Positions 1 to 9,309 of a stretch of 64,000 bases of DNA are shown here, piece after piece. Under the pieces are notes generated by a model. It was not told the origin of the DNA. It saw only the letters and a list, made by a program, of their open reading frames with translations, and searched no databases. Source of the stretch: Pectobacterium carotovorum (GTDB taxonomy: Bacteria; Pseudomonadota; Gammaproteobacteria; Enterobacterales; Enterobacteriaceae); the NCBI RefSeq assembly GCF_033898505.1, contig NZ_JAXAFK010000001.1, forward strand, positions 310,001 to 374,000. The letters run 5' to 3'. Numbering within the stretch: position 1 is the stretch's first letter; every line of letters starts with the position of its first letter. The translations under genes and the position numbers were made by a program.

Positions 1-90
1 GTTGCTGGAAAACGGCTCCTGCGTGAATTCGATCTTCCATTCGCCTTTCAGCGCGTTGAGGTTCTTTAAGCGCAGACTGAGAATCTTCAT
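1..90 (-). CDS. sbcC: SbcC, exonuclease subunit (5' end only, runs off window)
   Basis: Only the first 30 codons are present, reading MKILSLRLKNLNALKGEW and onward, which is the start of the SbcC/Rad50-type ATPase N-terminal lobe (the strand leading to the Walker A motif). Its ATG overlaps the sbcD stop as ATGA, so the two are translationally coupled. SbcC and SbcD form the MRN-like nuclease complex that opens hairpins and processes double-strand ends in the cytoplasm. The rest of the gene lies to the left of the window. Confidence 0.9.
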   Translation of the reverse strand, partial: MKILSLRLKNLNALKGEWKIEFTQEPFSSN

Positions 91-1325
91 TTGGCGGGCT
101 CGCTATTTTCCAGTTCATCAATAACCTGATTAAACAGCGTGCGGACACGCTGCTGGCGACCCTCTTCCATGTCTGTCTCCGTTGCCAGACGACGTTCAAA
201 AACGTCATGTACGCTGAGCTCGTTCAGCGTTTCCTTGTCCTGTTGCGTCATTGCCTGCAGGCGCTGTTCACGCGTGCGGCGCAGCAGCAGTACTTCAACG
301 GGCAGATTCTCGGTCATTGACTGAACGCGTTTTTGCATGTCGCTGAGATAATCCTGCGTGTTGATTTCGATATCCAGCCACACGGGTTTGTCACCCTGAT
401 AGTTCTGGAATGCGGCCAGCTGTCGTTCAATGTCGCTCAGGCTACCTTTAATCAACTGCATCGGCTGAGTGACGGGAATAGGCAGGATGTCTATCTGCGG
501 GGGAATGGGCGGCGACGCGTCTGGTGTAAAACTGACCAGACAAACGGACTTCTCACTGTTGAGTTCGTCAAAACTCAGCGGGATAGGCGAACCGCTGTAG
601 CGAATATGCTCGCTTTGGGTCACGCGCTGCGGGCGGTGAATATGGCCGAGCGCGATATAATCCGCAGGGGGAAAAGCCTGGGCAGGGAAAGCATCGAGCG
701 TACCAATATAGATATCGCGTACCGATTCCGAGGCGGTTGCGCCAATTGTCGTCAGGTGCCCGGTTGCAATAACCGGCAGCGGCAGGCCAAGTTCATCGCG
801 CTTTTGGCAAGCCAGTTGGTAACACTGCTGGTAGTGCGCGGTAATCGCTTCCTGTAGCGCCAGCTGTTTTTCATCCCCTGATTGCCCGGCTTTGCTGGTC
901 AATACATCGCGTGGACGTAAAAAAGGAATGGCGCAGAGCAGGGCGCCGGGCTGCTGCTGACGGTTTTCCAACAGGAGCACCTGCTGGGCCGGATCGTCGC
1001 TGGCGCAGGCAATCACGCGCGTGTTCAGGCAGGCCAGCAAATCGCGGGATTCGTTTAACATCGCGACGGAATCATGATTTCCGCCGAGAATGATGAGCTG
1101 GCAGCCTGTGCGCTGTAGCGCTACCACGAAGCTATAATACATTTCCCGCGCATAGCTGGGGGGCGAGCCGTTATCAAAAATATCGCCTGCGACTATAATG
1201 GCATCGACCTGATGCTGCTCCACCTGAGCGATGAGCCAGTGAAGAAAAGCCTGATGTTCAGCGGCGCGGCTTTTGGTATAAAAATATTGTCCTAAATGCC
1301 AATCGGCGGTGTGGATAATGCGCAT
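87..1325 (-). CDS. sbcD: SbcD, nuclease subunit of the SbcCD complex
   Basis: A 412-residue metallophosphoesterase-fold nuclease, the Mre11 homologue that cuts DNA hairpins and protein-blocked ends with SbcC. Metal-binding motifs appear in order: DWH near residues 8-10, GDIFDNG, GGNHDS, and GHIHRP about two thirds along. I start it at MRIIHTADWHLGQ, the family's usual N-terminus; the open frame continues 16 codons further upstream without family resemblance. It overlaps sbcC by 4 bases (ATGA) and diverges from phoB. The 271 bases between the sbcD and phoB starts hold the phoB Pho box. Confidence 0.95.
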   Translation of the reverse strand: MRIIHTADWHLGQYFYTKSRAAEHQAFLHWLIAQVEQHQVDAIIVAGDIFDNGSPPSYAREMYYSFVVALQRTGCQLIILGGNHDSVAMLNESRDLLACLNTRVIACASDDPAQQVLLLENRQQQPGALLCAIPFLRPRDVLTSKAGQSGDEKQLALQEAITAHYQQCYQLACQKRDELGLPLPVIATGHLTTIGATASESVRDIYIGTLDAFPAQAFPPADYIALGHIHRPQRVTQSEHIRYSGSPIPLSFDELNSEKSVCLVSFTPDASPPIPPQIDILPIPVTQPMQLIKGSLSDIERQLAAFQNYQGDKPVWLDIEINTQDYLSDMQKRVQSMTENLPVEVLLLRRTREQRLQAMTQQDKETLNELSVHDVFERRLATETDMEEGRQQRVRTLFNQVIDELENSEPAK

Positions 1326-1527
1326 CGTGCTCTCTCGATATTCATGCCGCGTGGCGGTGGATGACGTTGTCATTATAGGGAATGGTGTGCTGTCATCGTA
1401 ATGCCATGATTATATATAGCAGGGATGACGGCTGTCGCGGTGGAATCCGGAGTTTGGAAAGCGGCTCGAAAAATCGGATGTATACGTTGTAACATCGCGC
1501 GGAGAGGGCCGTGTGTTTTTCATAAAT

Positions 1528-1545
1528 CTGTCATAAAACTGACGC
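1528..1545 (+). promoter_or_regulatory. Pho box upstream of phoB
   Basis: The 18 bases CTGTCATAAAACTGACGC match the PhoB-binding Pho box (CTGTCAT repeat, AT-rich spacer, second CTGTCA-like repeat). The second half is degenerate (CTGACGC). It ends 51 bases before the phoB start, the right place for autogenous activation of phoBR under phosphate starvation. Confidence 0.85.
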
Positions 1546-1596
1546 ATAATGCCTTTCGCCTGCTAACAGCGACGATGATTAACGACAGGATTAACA

Positions 1597-2286
1597 ATGG
1601 CAAAACGCATATTAGTCGTGGAAGATGAAGCACCAATTCGTGAAATGGTCTGCTTTGTACTGGAGCAAAATGGTTATCAACCAGTTGAAGCCGAAGATTA
1701 TGACAGCGCGGTAACGCAACTGTCGGAGCCGTTCCCAGAACTGGTGTTATTGGACTGGATGCTGCCAGGAGGTTCGGGCCTGCAATTCATTAAGCATATG
1801 AAGCGCGAGGCGCTGACGCGTGATATTCCGGTGATGATGTTGACCGCACGCGGTGAAGAAGAAGACCGTGTACGCGGGCTTGAAGTGGGTGCGGATGATT
1901 ACATTACCAAGCCGTTTTCACCCAAAGAATTAGTGGCGCGTATCAAAGCCGTGATGCGCCGTATTTCACCGATGGCGGTGGAAGAAGTCATTGAAATGCG
2001 TGGCCTGAGCCTCGATCCTTCCTCGCATCGCGTGACGACCGAAGAGCACGCGTTGGACATGGGGCCGACGGAATTTAAGCTGCTGCATTTCTTTATGACG
2101 CATCCTGAACGTGTTTATAGCCGGGAACAGTTGCTGAATCACGTTTGGGGCACTAACGTTTATGTTGAGGATCGTACTGTCGACGTCCATATTCGTCGCC
2201 TGCGTAAAGCGCTGGAAACCAGCGGACATGACAAAATGGTGCAAACCGTTCGGGGAACGGGCTACCGTTTTTCAACGCGTTACTGA
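1597..2286 (+). CDS. phoB: PhoB, phosphate regulon response regulator
   Basis: 229 residues, the standard PhoB length. The receiver domain (1-120) has the acidic pocket D10/E11, phospho-acceptor D53 in LLDWMLPG, T83 and K105. The C-terminal OmpR-type winged helix (about 130-229) ends VRGTGYRFS. PhoR phosphorylates it when phosphate is scarce, and it then activates Pho box promoters, including the one upstream of this gene. phoR follows after 27 bases in the same operon. Confidence 0.98.
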   Translation: MAKRILVVEDEAPIREMVCFVLEQNGYQPVEAEDYDSAVTQLSEPFPELVLLDWMLPGGSGLQFIKHMKREALTRDIPVMMLTARGEEEDRVRGLEVGADDYITKPFSPKELVARIKAVMRRISPMAVEEVIEMRGLSLDPSSHRVTTEEHALDMGPTEFKLLHFFMTHPERVYSREQLLNHVWGTNVYVEDRTVDVHIRRLRKALETSGHDKMVQTVRGTGYRFSTRY

Positions 2287-2313
2287 GGTGATCGTAACCG
2301 GAGAAATATTAAC

Positions 2314-3636
2314 GTGCTAGAACGTTTATCCTGGAAAAGGCTGGCATTGGAGCTAGCTTTTTTTTGTTTGCCCGCTTTGCTGCTAGGGCTGATTTTTGGT
2401 TATCTGCCCTGGTTTCTGCTGGTCGCCGTATTAGGCTTACTCTGCTGGAACTTTTATAACCAGCTGAAACTCTCTTATTGGCTGTGGGTTGACCGCAGTA
2501 TGACGCCACCGCCCGGTCGCTGGAGCTGGGAGCCGCTGTTTTACGGGCTCTACCAGATGCAACTGCGTAACCGACGCCGACGCCGTGAACTGGCGCTTCT
2601 GATCAAACGGTTTCGCAGCGGGGCTGAATCCTTGCCGGATGCCGTGGTGATCACCACCGAAGAAGGAACGATCTTCTGGTGTAATCATCTGGCGCAGCAC
2701 CTGCTCAATTTCCGCTGGCCGGAGGATAACGGTCAGAATATCCTCAACTTATTGCGCTACCCCGAATTCACGAATTACATGAAAGGGCAAGACTTTAGCC
2801 GTCCTCTCACGTTGCAGTTGAATAATTCCCACCATGTTGAATTCCGCGTGATGCCCTATTCCGAAGGGCAACTGCTGATGGTAGTGCGCGATATTACGCA
2901 GATGCATCAGCTTGAAGGCGCCAGACGTAACTTTTTTGCCAATGTGAGCCATGAGCTGCGTACGCCGCTGACGGTGTTGCAGGGCTATCTGGAAATGATG
3001 CAGGAAGAAACGCTGGATGCGGCGCTGCGAGGGAAAGCGCTGAATACCATGCAGGAACAGACCCGGCGTATGGACGGGCTGGTCAAACAGCTGCTGACCT
3101 TGTCCCGCATTGAAGCGGCGACGGCGATCGATCTGAATGAAAAAGTCGATATTCCATTGATGCTGCGCGTGTTGCAGCGTGAAGCGCAGACTCTGAGCCA
3201 GGGGCGTCATGAGATCGTCTTTCGTGTGAACGAAAATCTCCGCGTGTTTGGTAATGAAGAACAGCTGCGCAGCGCGGTATCCAATTTGGTGTATAACGCG
3301 ATCAACCATACGCCAGCAGGAACACGCATTGAGGTTTGCTGGCAGAAGATCCCGCAGGGTGCACAATTTCAGGTCAGCGATAACGGACCGGGAATTGCGG
3401 CCGAGCATTTGCCGCGTCTGACGGAGCGCTTTTATCGGGTCGATAAGGCGCGTTCACGCCAGACGGGCGGCAGTGGCCTGGGGCTGGCGATTGTTAAACA
3501 TGCGCTCAGCCATCATGATTCCCGCCTGGAAATCATGAGTGAGGATGGTCTGGGATCGCGTTTTGTCTTTACGTTGCCGAATCGGTTGATTGTCCCTGCC
3601 TCTCTGGCTGAAAATACGGTGAAACCTTCGGCCTGA
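2314..3636 (+). CDS. phoR: PhoR, phosphate regulon sensor histidine kinase
   Basis: 440 residues with a GTG start. Two N-terminal membrane segments (about 10-45) are followed by a charged linker, a PAS domain (about 100-195), a HisKA domain with phospho-acceptor H213 in [10 protein letters not shown], and a HATPase domain with N-box [11 protein letters not shown]1 DNGPGI and G2 [12 protein letters not shown]. It is a membrane kinase/phosphatase that couples PstSCAB-PhoU status to PhoB. E. coli has brnQ after phoR; here a PstS-like gene follows after only 15 bases and should be co-transcribed. Confidence 0.98.
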   Translation: MLERLSWKRLALELAFFCLPALLLGLIFGYLPWFLLVAVLGLLCWNFYNQLKLSYWLWVDRSMTPPPGRWSWEPLFYGLYQMQLRNRRRRRELALLIKRFRSGAESLPDAVVITTEEGTIFWCNHLAQHLLNFRWPEDNGQNILNLLRYPEFTNYMKGQDFSRPLTLQLNNSHHVEFRVMPYSEGQLLMVVRDITQMHQLEGARRNFFANVSHELRTPLTVLQGYLEMMQEETLDAALRGKALNTMQEQTRRMDGLVKQLLTLSRIEAATAIDLNEKVDIPLMLRVLQREAQTLSQGRHEIVFRVNENLRVFGNEEQLRSAVSNLVYNAINHTPAGTRIEVCWQKIPQGAQFQVSDNGPGIAAEHLPRLTERFYRVDKARSRQTGGSGLGLAIVKHALSHHDSRLEIMSEDGLGSRFVFTLPNRLIVPASLAENTVKPSA

Positions 3637-3651
3637 CGGAAAACGCTACCC

Positions 3652-4590
3652 ATGACATCCGCCACTCGTATTGCGGGCGCTTTTTTACTGCTGTTCAGCG
3701 CGTTTTGCGCTGCGCAGCCTCGTCAGATGCTGGCGGGCAACCTCTCCAGCGCGGGGTCGGATACGCTGGCTAACCTGATGGCCTTTTGGGCGGCGGATTT
3801 CAGTCAGCATTACCCGAACGTCAATTTACAGATTCAGGCCGCCGGATCATCTTCTGCGCCGACGTCTCTGGCGTCGGGTGCAGCGCAGCTTGGGCCGATG
3901 AGCAGGGCGATGAAGGCCAGCGAAATTGAGGCGTTCGTCCAGCATTATGGCTATCCACCCCTAGCGGTGCCGGTAGCGATGGATGCGCTGGTCGTGCTGG
4001 TCAATCAGGATAACCCGTTGCCAGGGCTGAACTTGTCGCAGCTGGACGCCATCTTTTCGATTACGCAACGCTGCGGTAACCACCAACCGATAAAACAGTG
4101 GGGCGATCTCGGCTTACGCGGCAGTTGGGAAAAGCGCACGCTACTGCGCTATGGGCGAAACTCTGCGTCGGGAACCTATGGGTTCTTTAAGCAAAAGGCG
4201 CTGTGCCGTGGCGATTTCCTTCCTCAGGTTAATGAGCTGCCTGGCTCGGCATCTGTTGTACAGGCGGTGGCTGCTTCAACTGATGCCATCGGCTATGCCA
4301 GCGTGGGCTTTCGTACCAGCGGCGTGAGAATGCTGCCGTTAGCCGCACAAGGGAGCGACTACATTTACCCCTCGACTGAAAATATCCGCAGCGGTTTATA
4401 TCCCTACACCCGTTACCTTTACATCTATGTGAACAAAGCGCCCAGCCAGCCGCTGGAAGCGCTGACGGCGGCATTTTTAGATCGCGTGCTGTCCGAAACG
4501 GGGCAGTCGCTGGTGAATCAGGATGGTTATTTACCGCTGCCGGAAGAAACACGTCGTCAGGCGCGCCAGCAGATTGGCCTGCCAGAATAA
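3652..4590 (+). CDS. PstS-like periplasmic phosphate-binding protein (orphan)
   Basis: 312 residues. A signal peptide (about 1-21, hydrophobic GAFLLLFSAF then CAAQ; no proper lipobox) precedes a PstS/PBP-like type 2 fold with a phosphate-loop-like AGSSSAP, LGPMSRAM and, later, RNSASGTYGFFKQKAL. Two cysteines in the middle could form a disulfide. No permease or ATPase gene of a Pst transporter lies nearby, so it would have to work with PstCAB encoded elsewhere or have a separate phosphate-scavenging or sensing role. Its place directly behind phoR puts it under the Pho box. The family call is strong; the partner is unknown. Confidence 0.85.
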   Translation: MTSATRIAGAFLLLFSAFCAAQPRQMLAGNLSSAGSDTLANLMAFWAADFSQHYPNVNLQIQAAGSSSAPTSLASGAAQLGPMSRAMKASEIEAFVQHYGYPPLAVPVAMDALVVLVNQDNPLPGLNLSQLDAIFSITQRCGNHQPIKQWGDLGLRGSWEKRTLLRYGRNSASGTYGFFKQKALCRGDFLPQVNELPGSASVVQAVAASTDAIGYASVGFRTSGVRMLPLAAQGSDYIYPSTENIRSGLYPYTRYLYIYVNKAPSQPLEALTAAFLDRVLSETGQSLVNQDGYLPLPEETRRQARQQIGLPE

Positions 4591-4616
4591 TTCCTCTTGC
4601 CCACGAATTTGCGATG

Positions 4617-4662
4617 TTTTCACATTAAATGAATTTTCTTCATGCAATGTGAAAATTCTTCC
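4617..4662 (+). promoter_or_regulatory. Two MetR boxes, upstream activation sites of the metE-like gene
   Basis: TGAATTTTCTTCA at 4630-4642 is a perfect match to the MetR consensus TGAA-N5-TTCA. TGAAAATTCTTCC at 4650-4662 matches 7 of 8 consensus positions. The centres are 20 bases apart, close to two helical turns. A 10-base inverted repeat (TTTTCACATT at 4617-4626, AATGTGAAAA at 4646-4655) brackets the first box. The sites lie upstream of the predicted -35 at 4676, as expected for a LysR-type activator. Confidence 0.75.
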
Positions 4663-4675
4663 ATTGCCCTGTGGT

Positions 4676-4703
4676 TTGTCACGTGACAGGATAGTTTTAA
4701 ATT
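4676..4703 (+). promoter_or_regulatory. Predicted sigma-70 promoter of the metE-like gene
   Basis: TTGTCA (-35, 5 of 6) at 4676-4681, a 16-base spacer, and TAAATT (-10, 4 of 6) at 4698-4703. It sits between the MetR boxes and the MetJ operator, which supports the assignment even though the -10 is weak. Confidence 0.5.
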
Positions 4704-4704
4704 T

Positions 4705-4720
4705 AGACGTCCAGATGGCT
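4705..4720 (+). promoter_or_regulatory. Tandem MetJ (met box) operator
   Basis: Two abutting 8-base met boxes, AGACGTCC and AGATGGCT, matching the AGACGTCT consensus at 7 and 5 positions. MetJ binds tandem met boxes as dimer pairs with S-adenosylmethionine as co-repressor. The location over the predicted transcription start fits direct repression. Confidence 0.7.
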
Positions 4721-4830
4721 AAATAAAATTAAATGTAACTATCCCTCTGGGCAAATATTTCATATTGAAACTATCTGTCAGCATGCTTCTTTTCTGAAGG
4801 TCAGTGCTGGCAACATGTCAGGAGCGACAC

Positions 4831-5937
4831 ATGGCGAACACCTTATCCCCTTTCCGTGCCGATATCGTCGGCAGTTTCTTACGTCCGGCAGCCATTAAAC
4901 AGGCTCGTCTGCAACATCAGGCGGGTGAGATCGATGATATTGCGCTGCGTAACATTGAAGATCGTGAGATTCTGCGAGTGGTAGAAAAGCAGCGTGAAGC
5001 GGGCTTACAGATTGTGACGGATGGTGAACTGCGTCGTGCCTGGTGGCACTTCGACTTTTTTGCTGATTTGCACGGCGTGGAGCGCTACGAAGCCGATCAC
5101 GGTATTCAATTCAACGGTATTCAGACGAAATCTCATGCGATTCGCGTCGTGGATAAAGTGAGCTTCAATCCTCAGCACCCTATGCTCGATCATTTCCGCT
5201 ACCTGAACAGCATTTCTGGTGACGCGGTCGCTAAAATGACGATTCCTAGCCCCAGCGTGATGCATTTCCGCGGCGGGCGTAAAGCGATTGATGCGACGGT
5301 TTATCCCGATCTGGCTGACTATTTCGACGATCTGGCGCAAACCTGGCGCGATGCGATTCATGCATTTTATGACGCCGGCTGCCGCTTCCTGCAACTGGAT
5401 GACACCGTGTGGGCCTACCTGTGCTCTGACGATCAAAAACGCCAGATCCGTGAACGTGGTGAAGACCCGGCACAGCTGGCGCGGACATACGCCGACGTGT
5501 TGAACAAAGCGCTGGCTGATAAGCCTGCGGATTTGGTCATCGGTTTACACGTTTGCCGCGGTAACTTCCGCTCTACCTGGATTTCTGAAGGCGGCTATGA
5601 GCCTGTTGCAGAGATTCTGTTTGGTGAAGTGAATGTCGATGCATTCTTCCTGGAATACGACACCGAGAGAGCGGGTGGATTTGAGCCGCTGCGCTTTGTG
5701 AAGCCGGGCCATCAGCAGGTGGTTCTGGGGCTGATCACCACGAAGAACGGTGAACTGGAAGATGCCGAAGTGGTGCAGGCTCGTATCGCTGAAGCGGCAA
5801 AATATGTCGATCTCAGCCAGATTTGCCTGAGCCCACAGTGTGGTTTTGCTTCAACGGAAGAGGGCAACAGCCTGACGGAAGAGCAGCAGTGGAATAAGCT
5901 GAAGCTTGTCGTGGATATCGCTAATCGCGTGTGGTAA
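4831..5937 (+). CDS. MetE C-terminal-type methionine synthase (cobalamin-independent, stand-alone catalytic domain)
   Basis: 368 residues with a strong match to the catalytic half of MetE, as in the B. subtilis YxjG/YxjH family; the N-terminal half of full-length MetE is absent. Zinc and homocysteine ligands are visible: H240 and C242 (GLHVCRGNF), E275 (FFLEYDTER) and C337 (SPQCGFAS). I start it at MANTLSPFRADIVGS; the open frame extends nine codons upstream without similarity. The likely reaction is methyl transfer to homocysteine, but the methyl donor is not decided by sequence, since short MetE paralogues vary in donor. MetR and MetJ sites upstream tie it to methionine control. E. coli has no such gene here. 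Confidence 0.85.
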   Translation: MANTLSPFRADIVGSFLRPAAIKQARLQHQAGEIDDIALRNIEDREILRVVEKQREAGLQIVTDGELRRAWWHFDFFADLHGVERYEADHGIQFNGIQTKSHAIRVVDKVSFNPQHPMLDHFRYLNSISGDAVAKMTIPSPSVMHFRGGRKAIDATVYPDLADYFDDLAQTWRDAIHAFYDAGCRFLQLDDTVWAYLCSDDQKRQIRERGEDPAQLARTYADVLNKALADKPADLVIGLHVCRGNFRSTWISEGGYEPVAEILFGEVNVDAFFLEYDTERAGGFEPLRFVKPGHQQVVLGLITTKNGELEDAEVVQARIAEAAKYVDLSQICLSPQCGFASTEEGNSLTEEQQWNKLKLVVDIANRVW

Positions 5938-5975
5938 CACCGATGAAGTAACCTCATTCCTATCATGGATAGACA

Positions 5976-6007
5976 AAGGCTGGATCATAGGATCCGGCCT
6001 TTTTTTA
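5976..6007 (+). terminator. Rho-independent terminator after the metE-like gene
   Basis: A stem formed by AGGCTGGATC and GATCCGGCCT with a short loop, followed by seven T residues, 40 bases past the stop codon. Confidence 0.85.
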
Positions 6008-6413
6008 TGGACGTTCTCCTGCCTTTTACCCGCGACGTTTTGTGAAATATGTTTTTTTTATGATCGAACAACGCATTTTATTCCGTTTTTTGTCAGTTTT
6101 ATTGCAATGGAATATCGATAAATGCGCAAATCATGTGTTATGCAAATCGTGATAAACCAATTTATATTCTTATTTTTTGGCATAGTTAGGCCGGATACTC
6201 TGGTTTTTGGATCTCTGCTTGTCTTTTTGCGCTATAAACGTTTTACTTAGCACCCAATATAGCTGTGCAAAAAATAACTTCTATGACTGCCATTTTCGTG
6301 TCGCCGGAGTGTTGGCGTCATGCTTCGAGCTAACTCTTGGGGAACGGCTTTTGGCGGCGATAAACGACACAGTTTTCTTTTTATCGATTTGATACAGGCA
6401 ACACGACATAACT
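6008..6413. other. 406-base gap before brnQ, no gene seen
   Basis: AT-rich, with short open frames that resemble nothing and lack ribosome sites. It should hold the brnQ promoter and leader, but I could not pick out a convincing -35/-10 pair, riboswitch or leader peptide. Confidence 0.5.
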
Positions 6414-7733
6414 ATGAGTCATCGTTTAACGTCCAAAGATATTGTGGCATTAGGTTTTATGACCTTTGCTTTATTCGTGGGGGCTGGAAATATTATTTTT
6501 CCGCCTATGGTGGGATTGCAGTCGGGAGAGCACGTTTGGACAGCGGCATTTGGCTTCCTGCTGACTGCGGTTGGTCTACCGGTGTTGACCGTGATCGCAC
6601 TGGCCCGGGTTGGTGGTGGCGTTGATGCGCTCAGCTCGCCAATTGGTAAAAAAGCGGGCGTGGTTCTGGCCACGGTATGCTATCTGGCCGTTGGGCCACT
6701 ATTCGCTACGCCGCGTACGGCAACCGTGTCGTTTGAAGTCGGCCTGGCTCCTCTGGTCGGCAACGGAGCGTCTCCGCTGCTGATTTATAGCCTGATTTAT
6801 TTTGCCATTGTTATCGCGATTTCTCTGTATCCGGGCAAACTGCTGGATACGGTTGGTCATGTGCTCGCGCCGCTGAAAATCATTGCACTGGCGGTATTGG
6901 GTATTGCGGCTGTGCTGTGGCCTGCGGGTACGCCGATTCCCGCGACGGAAGCGTATGAGCAACTGCCGTTCTCCAATGGCTTCGTCAACGGCTATCTGAC
7001 GATGGATACGCTGGGCGCGATGGTCTTTGGTATCGTGATCGTCAATGCGGCCCGCTCACGCGGGGTGGCAAGCCCTGTTCTGCTGACGCGTTATACCGTG
7101 TGGGCTGGGCTTATTGCCGGTATTGGCCTGACATTAGTTTATTTGAGCCTGTTCCAGCTCGGTTCCGTCAGTGGTGAACTGGTGCCGCAGGCGCAGAATG
7201 GAGCAGAGATTCTCCATGCCTATGTGCAACACACATTCGGTAACATGGGGAGCAGTTTCCTGGCATTGCTAATCTTTATCGCCTGTCTGGTGACAGCGGT
7301 GGGGCTAACCTGTGCCTGTGCGGAATTCTTTGCACAATACCTGCCGTTGTCTTACCGCACGCTGGTGTTTGTGCTCGGAACGTTCTCGATGGTGGTGTCT
7401 AATCTTGGTTTGAGCCATCTGATTCAACTTTCCATTCCCGTACTGACGGCGATTTATCCTCCGTGTATCATTCTGGTTTTACTGAGCTTTACGCTGCGCT
7501 GGTGGAATAGCGCTTCGCGTATTGTGGCTCCCGTCATGTTAGTCAGTCTGTTATTTGGCATGATTGATGGTATAAAATCGTCGGCTTTAAAATCGCTGTT
7601 GCCAGAGTGGAGCCTCAACCTGCCGCTGAGCGAGCAAGGGTTGGCTTGGTTACCACCGTCACTGCTGGTTTTACTGGTTGCAGTGATTTACGACAGACTT
7701 TGTGGTCGTCAGGAAGTTACGGTACATCAATAA
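6414..7733 (+). CDS. brnQ: BrnQ, branched-chain amino acid transporter (LIV-II)
   Basis: 439 residues, the family's usual size, with about 12 hydrophobic segments from residue 9 to the end. The N-terminus ([19 protein letters not shown]) is the conserved first helix of the BrnQ/LIVCS family. It is an inner-membrane cation-coupled symporter for leucine, isoleucine and valine. The ATG at 6414 is the only start giving a full first helix. Its position downstream of the phoBR region is shared with E. coli, except for the two extra genes in between. Confidence 0.95.
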   Translation: MSHRLTSKDIVALGFMTFALFVGAGNIIFPPMVGLQSGEHVWTAAFGFLLTAVGLPVLTVIALARVGGGVDALSSPIGKKAGVVLATVCYLAVGPLFATPRTATVSFEVGLAPLVGNGASPLLIYSLIYFAIVIAISLYPGKLLDTVGHVLAPLKIIALAVLGIAAVLWPAGTPIPATEAYEQLPFSNGFVNGYLTMDTLGAMVFGIVIVNAARSRGVASPVLLTRYTVWAGLIAGIGLTLVYLSLFQLGSVSGELVPQAQNGAEILHAYVQHTFGNMGSSFLALLIFIACLVTAVGLTCACAEFFAQYLPLSYRTLVFVLGTFSMVVSNLGLSHLIQLSIPVLTAIYPPCIILVLLSFTLRWWNSASRIVAPVMLVSLLFGMIDGIKSSALKSLLPEWSLNLPLSEQGLAWLPPSLLVLLVAVIYDRLCGRQEVTVHQ

Positions 7734-7804
7734 TATCGTTAATGCCTGATAGCGCTGGGGCGGTAGCGATATCGTACTGCTCCGGCCGAACGTTGGGTTT
7801 CTGC

Positions 7805-7834
7805 ACCACAGGTATTTGCCTGTGGTTTTTCTTT
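7805..7834 (+). terminator. Terminator between brnQ and proY
   Basis: CCACAGG and CCTGTGG form a perfect 7-base stem around TATTTG, followed by a T-rich tract. It separates brnQ from proY transcriptionally, although proY starts only about 40 bases later. Confidence 0.75.
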
Positions 7835-7874
7835 TTGTAATGTTTTTCTTTCTATAAGACAGGGTTGCTTATCA

Positions 7875-9251
7875 ATGGAACAACCATCTTCCAAGCTCAA
7901 GCGTGGGTTAAGCACGCGGCATATTCGCTTTATCGCCCTTGGCTCAGCGATCGGAACCGGTCTTTTTTATGGTTCCGCGAGTGCGATCCAAATGGCTGGC
8001 CCCAGTGTGTTACTGGCTTATCTGATCGGTGGGGTTGTCGCATACATCATCATGCGCGCCCTGGGCGAAATGTCGGTACACAACCCGCAGTCCAGTTCAT
8101 TTTCTCGCTATGCGCAAGATTACCTCGGGCCATTAGCGGGGTATATCACCGGCTGGACCTACTGCTTTGAGATGCTGATTGTCGCCATTGCCGATGTGAC
8201 CGCATTTGGCATCTACATGGGCGTCTGGTTCCCTGCGGTGCCGCACTGGGTGTGGGTCTTGAGCGTGGTACTCATCATTGGCGCCATCAACCTGATGAAT
8301 GTAAAAGCCTTTGGTGAACTGGAGTTCTGGCTCTCTTTCTTCAAGGTTGCCACCATTATCATCATGATCGTTGCCGGGATTGGCATCATCGTTTGGGGTA
8401 TTGGCAACGGCGGCGAACCGACCGGCATCCATAATCTCTGGAGCAATGGTGGGTTCTTCAGTAACGGTGTGATGGGGATGATTCTCTCGCTGCAACTGGT
8501 TATGTTTGCGTATGGCGGCGTGGAGATCATCGGGATTACCGCCGGTGAGGCTAAAGATCCGCATAAATCCATCCCTCGCGCGATTAACTCTGTGCCGTGG
8601 CGTATTCTGGTGTTCTATGTCGGTACGCTGTTCGTGATTATGTCGATTTATCCGTGGAATCAGGTCGGGACCAATGGGAGCCCGTTCGTGCTGACGTTCC
8701 AGCATATGGGTATTACGGCGGCGGCCGGTATCCTGAATTTTGTCGTGATTACTGCGTCGCTGTCGGCGATTAACAGCGATGTCTTCGGTGTAGGCCGTAT
8801 GCTGCACGGAATGGCGGAACAGGGGCATGCACCAAAGGTGTTTAGCCGCATTTCCAAACGCGGTATTCCGTGGGTCACAGTGGTTGTGATGATGATGGCG
8901 CTGCTGGTAGCGGTGTACCTGAACTACATTATGCCCGGCAAAGTTTTCCTAGTGATTGCTTCACTGGCAACGTTTGCGACGGTGTGGGTGTGGATCATGA
9001 TTCTGTTCTCTCAGATTGCGTTCCGTCGCCGTCTGAGCCCGGATGAAGTGAAGGCGCTGGCGTTTCCACTGCGTGGGGGGATCGCGACCTCCGTGTTCGG
9101 CATTATCTTCCTGTTCTTCATCATCGGCCTGATTGGCTACTTCCCGGACACGCGTGTGTCGCTGTATGTCGGTATTATCTGGATATTGCTGCTCTTAGTG
9201 GGCTATGTCTGGAAGAAGAAGCGTCAGAATGCGGTAGCGGCACAGAATTAA
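7875..9251 (+). CDS. proY: ProY, amino acid permease (APC family)
   Basis: 458 residues with 12 predicted membrane spans and the APC/AAT hallmarks: [21 protein letters not shown] at the first helix (the substrate-carboxylate loop), then [22 protein letters not shown] and a [13 protein letters not shown] segment. E. coli ProY is a cryptic proline transporter by genetics, although later work links related permeases to histidine and other substrates. The specificity here is therefore taken from the orthologue only. The position after brnQ is conserved. Confidence 0.9.
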   Translation: MEQPSSKLKRGLSTRHIRFIALGSAIGTGLFYGSASAIQMAGPSVLLAYLIGGVVAYIIMRALGEMSVHNPQSSSFSRYAQDYLGPLAGYITGWTYCFEMLIVAIADVTAFGIYMGVWFPAVPHWVWVLSVVLIIGAINLMNVKAFGELEFWLSFFKVATIIIMIVAGIGIIVWGIGNGGEPTGIHNLWSNGGFFSNGVMGMILSLQLVMFAYGGVEIIGITAGEAKDPHKSIPRAINSVPWRILVFYVGTLFVIMSIYPWNQVGTNGSPFVLTFQHMGITAAAGILNFVVITASLSAINSDVFGVGRMLHGMAEQGHAPKVFSRISKRGIPWVTVVVMMMALLVAVYLNYIMPGKVFLVIASLATFATVWVWIMILFSQIAFRRRLSPDEVKALAFPLRGGIATSVFGIIFLFFIIGLIGYFPDTRVSLYVGIIWILLLLVGYVWKKKRQNAVAAQN

Positions 9252-9273
9252 GCTAGTTGATTGCTATCAGAAG

Positions 9274-9299
9274 AAGCGCTCCCATTGGAGCGCTTTTTT
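9274..9299 (+). terminator. Terminator after proY
   Basis: AAGCGCTCC and GGAGCGCTT pair around a short loop, with a T-run directly after. Because ybdG converges from the other side and ends 11 bases away, the stem may serve both strands. Confidence 0.85.
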
Positions 9300-9309
9300 G
9301 TGCCTGTTT

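Noticed and set aside
2749..3408. 219-codon minus-strand frame opposite phoR
   Set aside because: No ribosome site, lies wholly within phoR, no family resemblance.
5938..6413. Riboswitch or leader peptide for brnQ
   Set aside because: I looked for Leu/Ile/Val codon runs, T-box or paired attenuator stems and found none.
8133..8828. 231-codon minus-strand frame opposite proY
   Set aside because: Shadow of a membrane protein gene; composition rich in H, R and N as expected for the antisense of hydrophobic codons.
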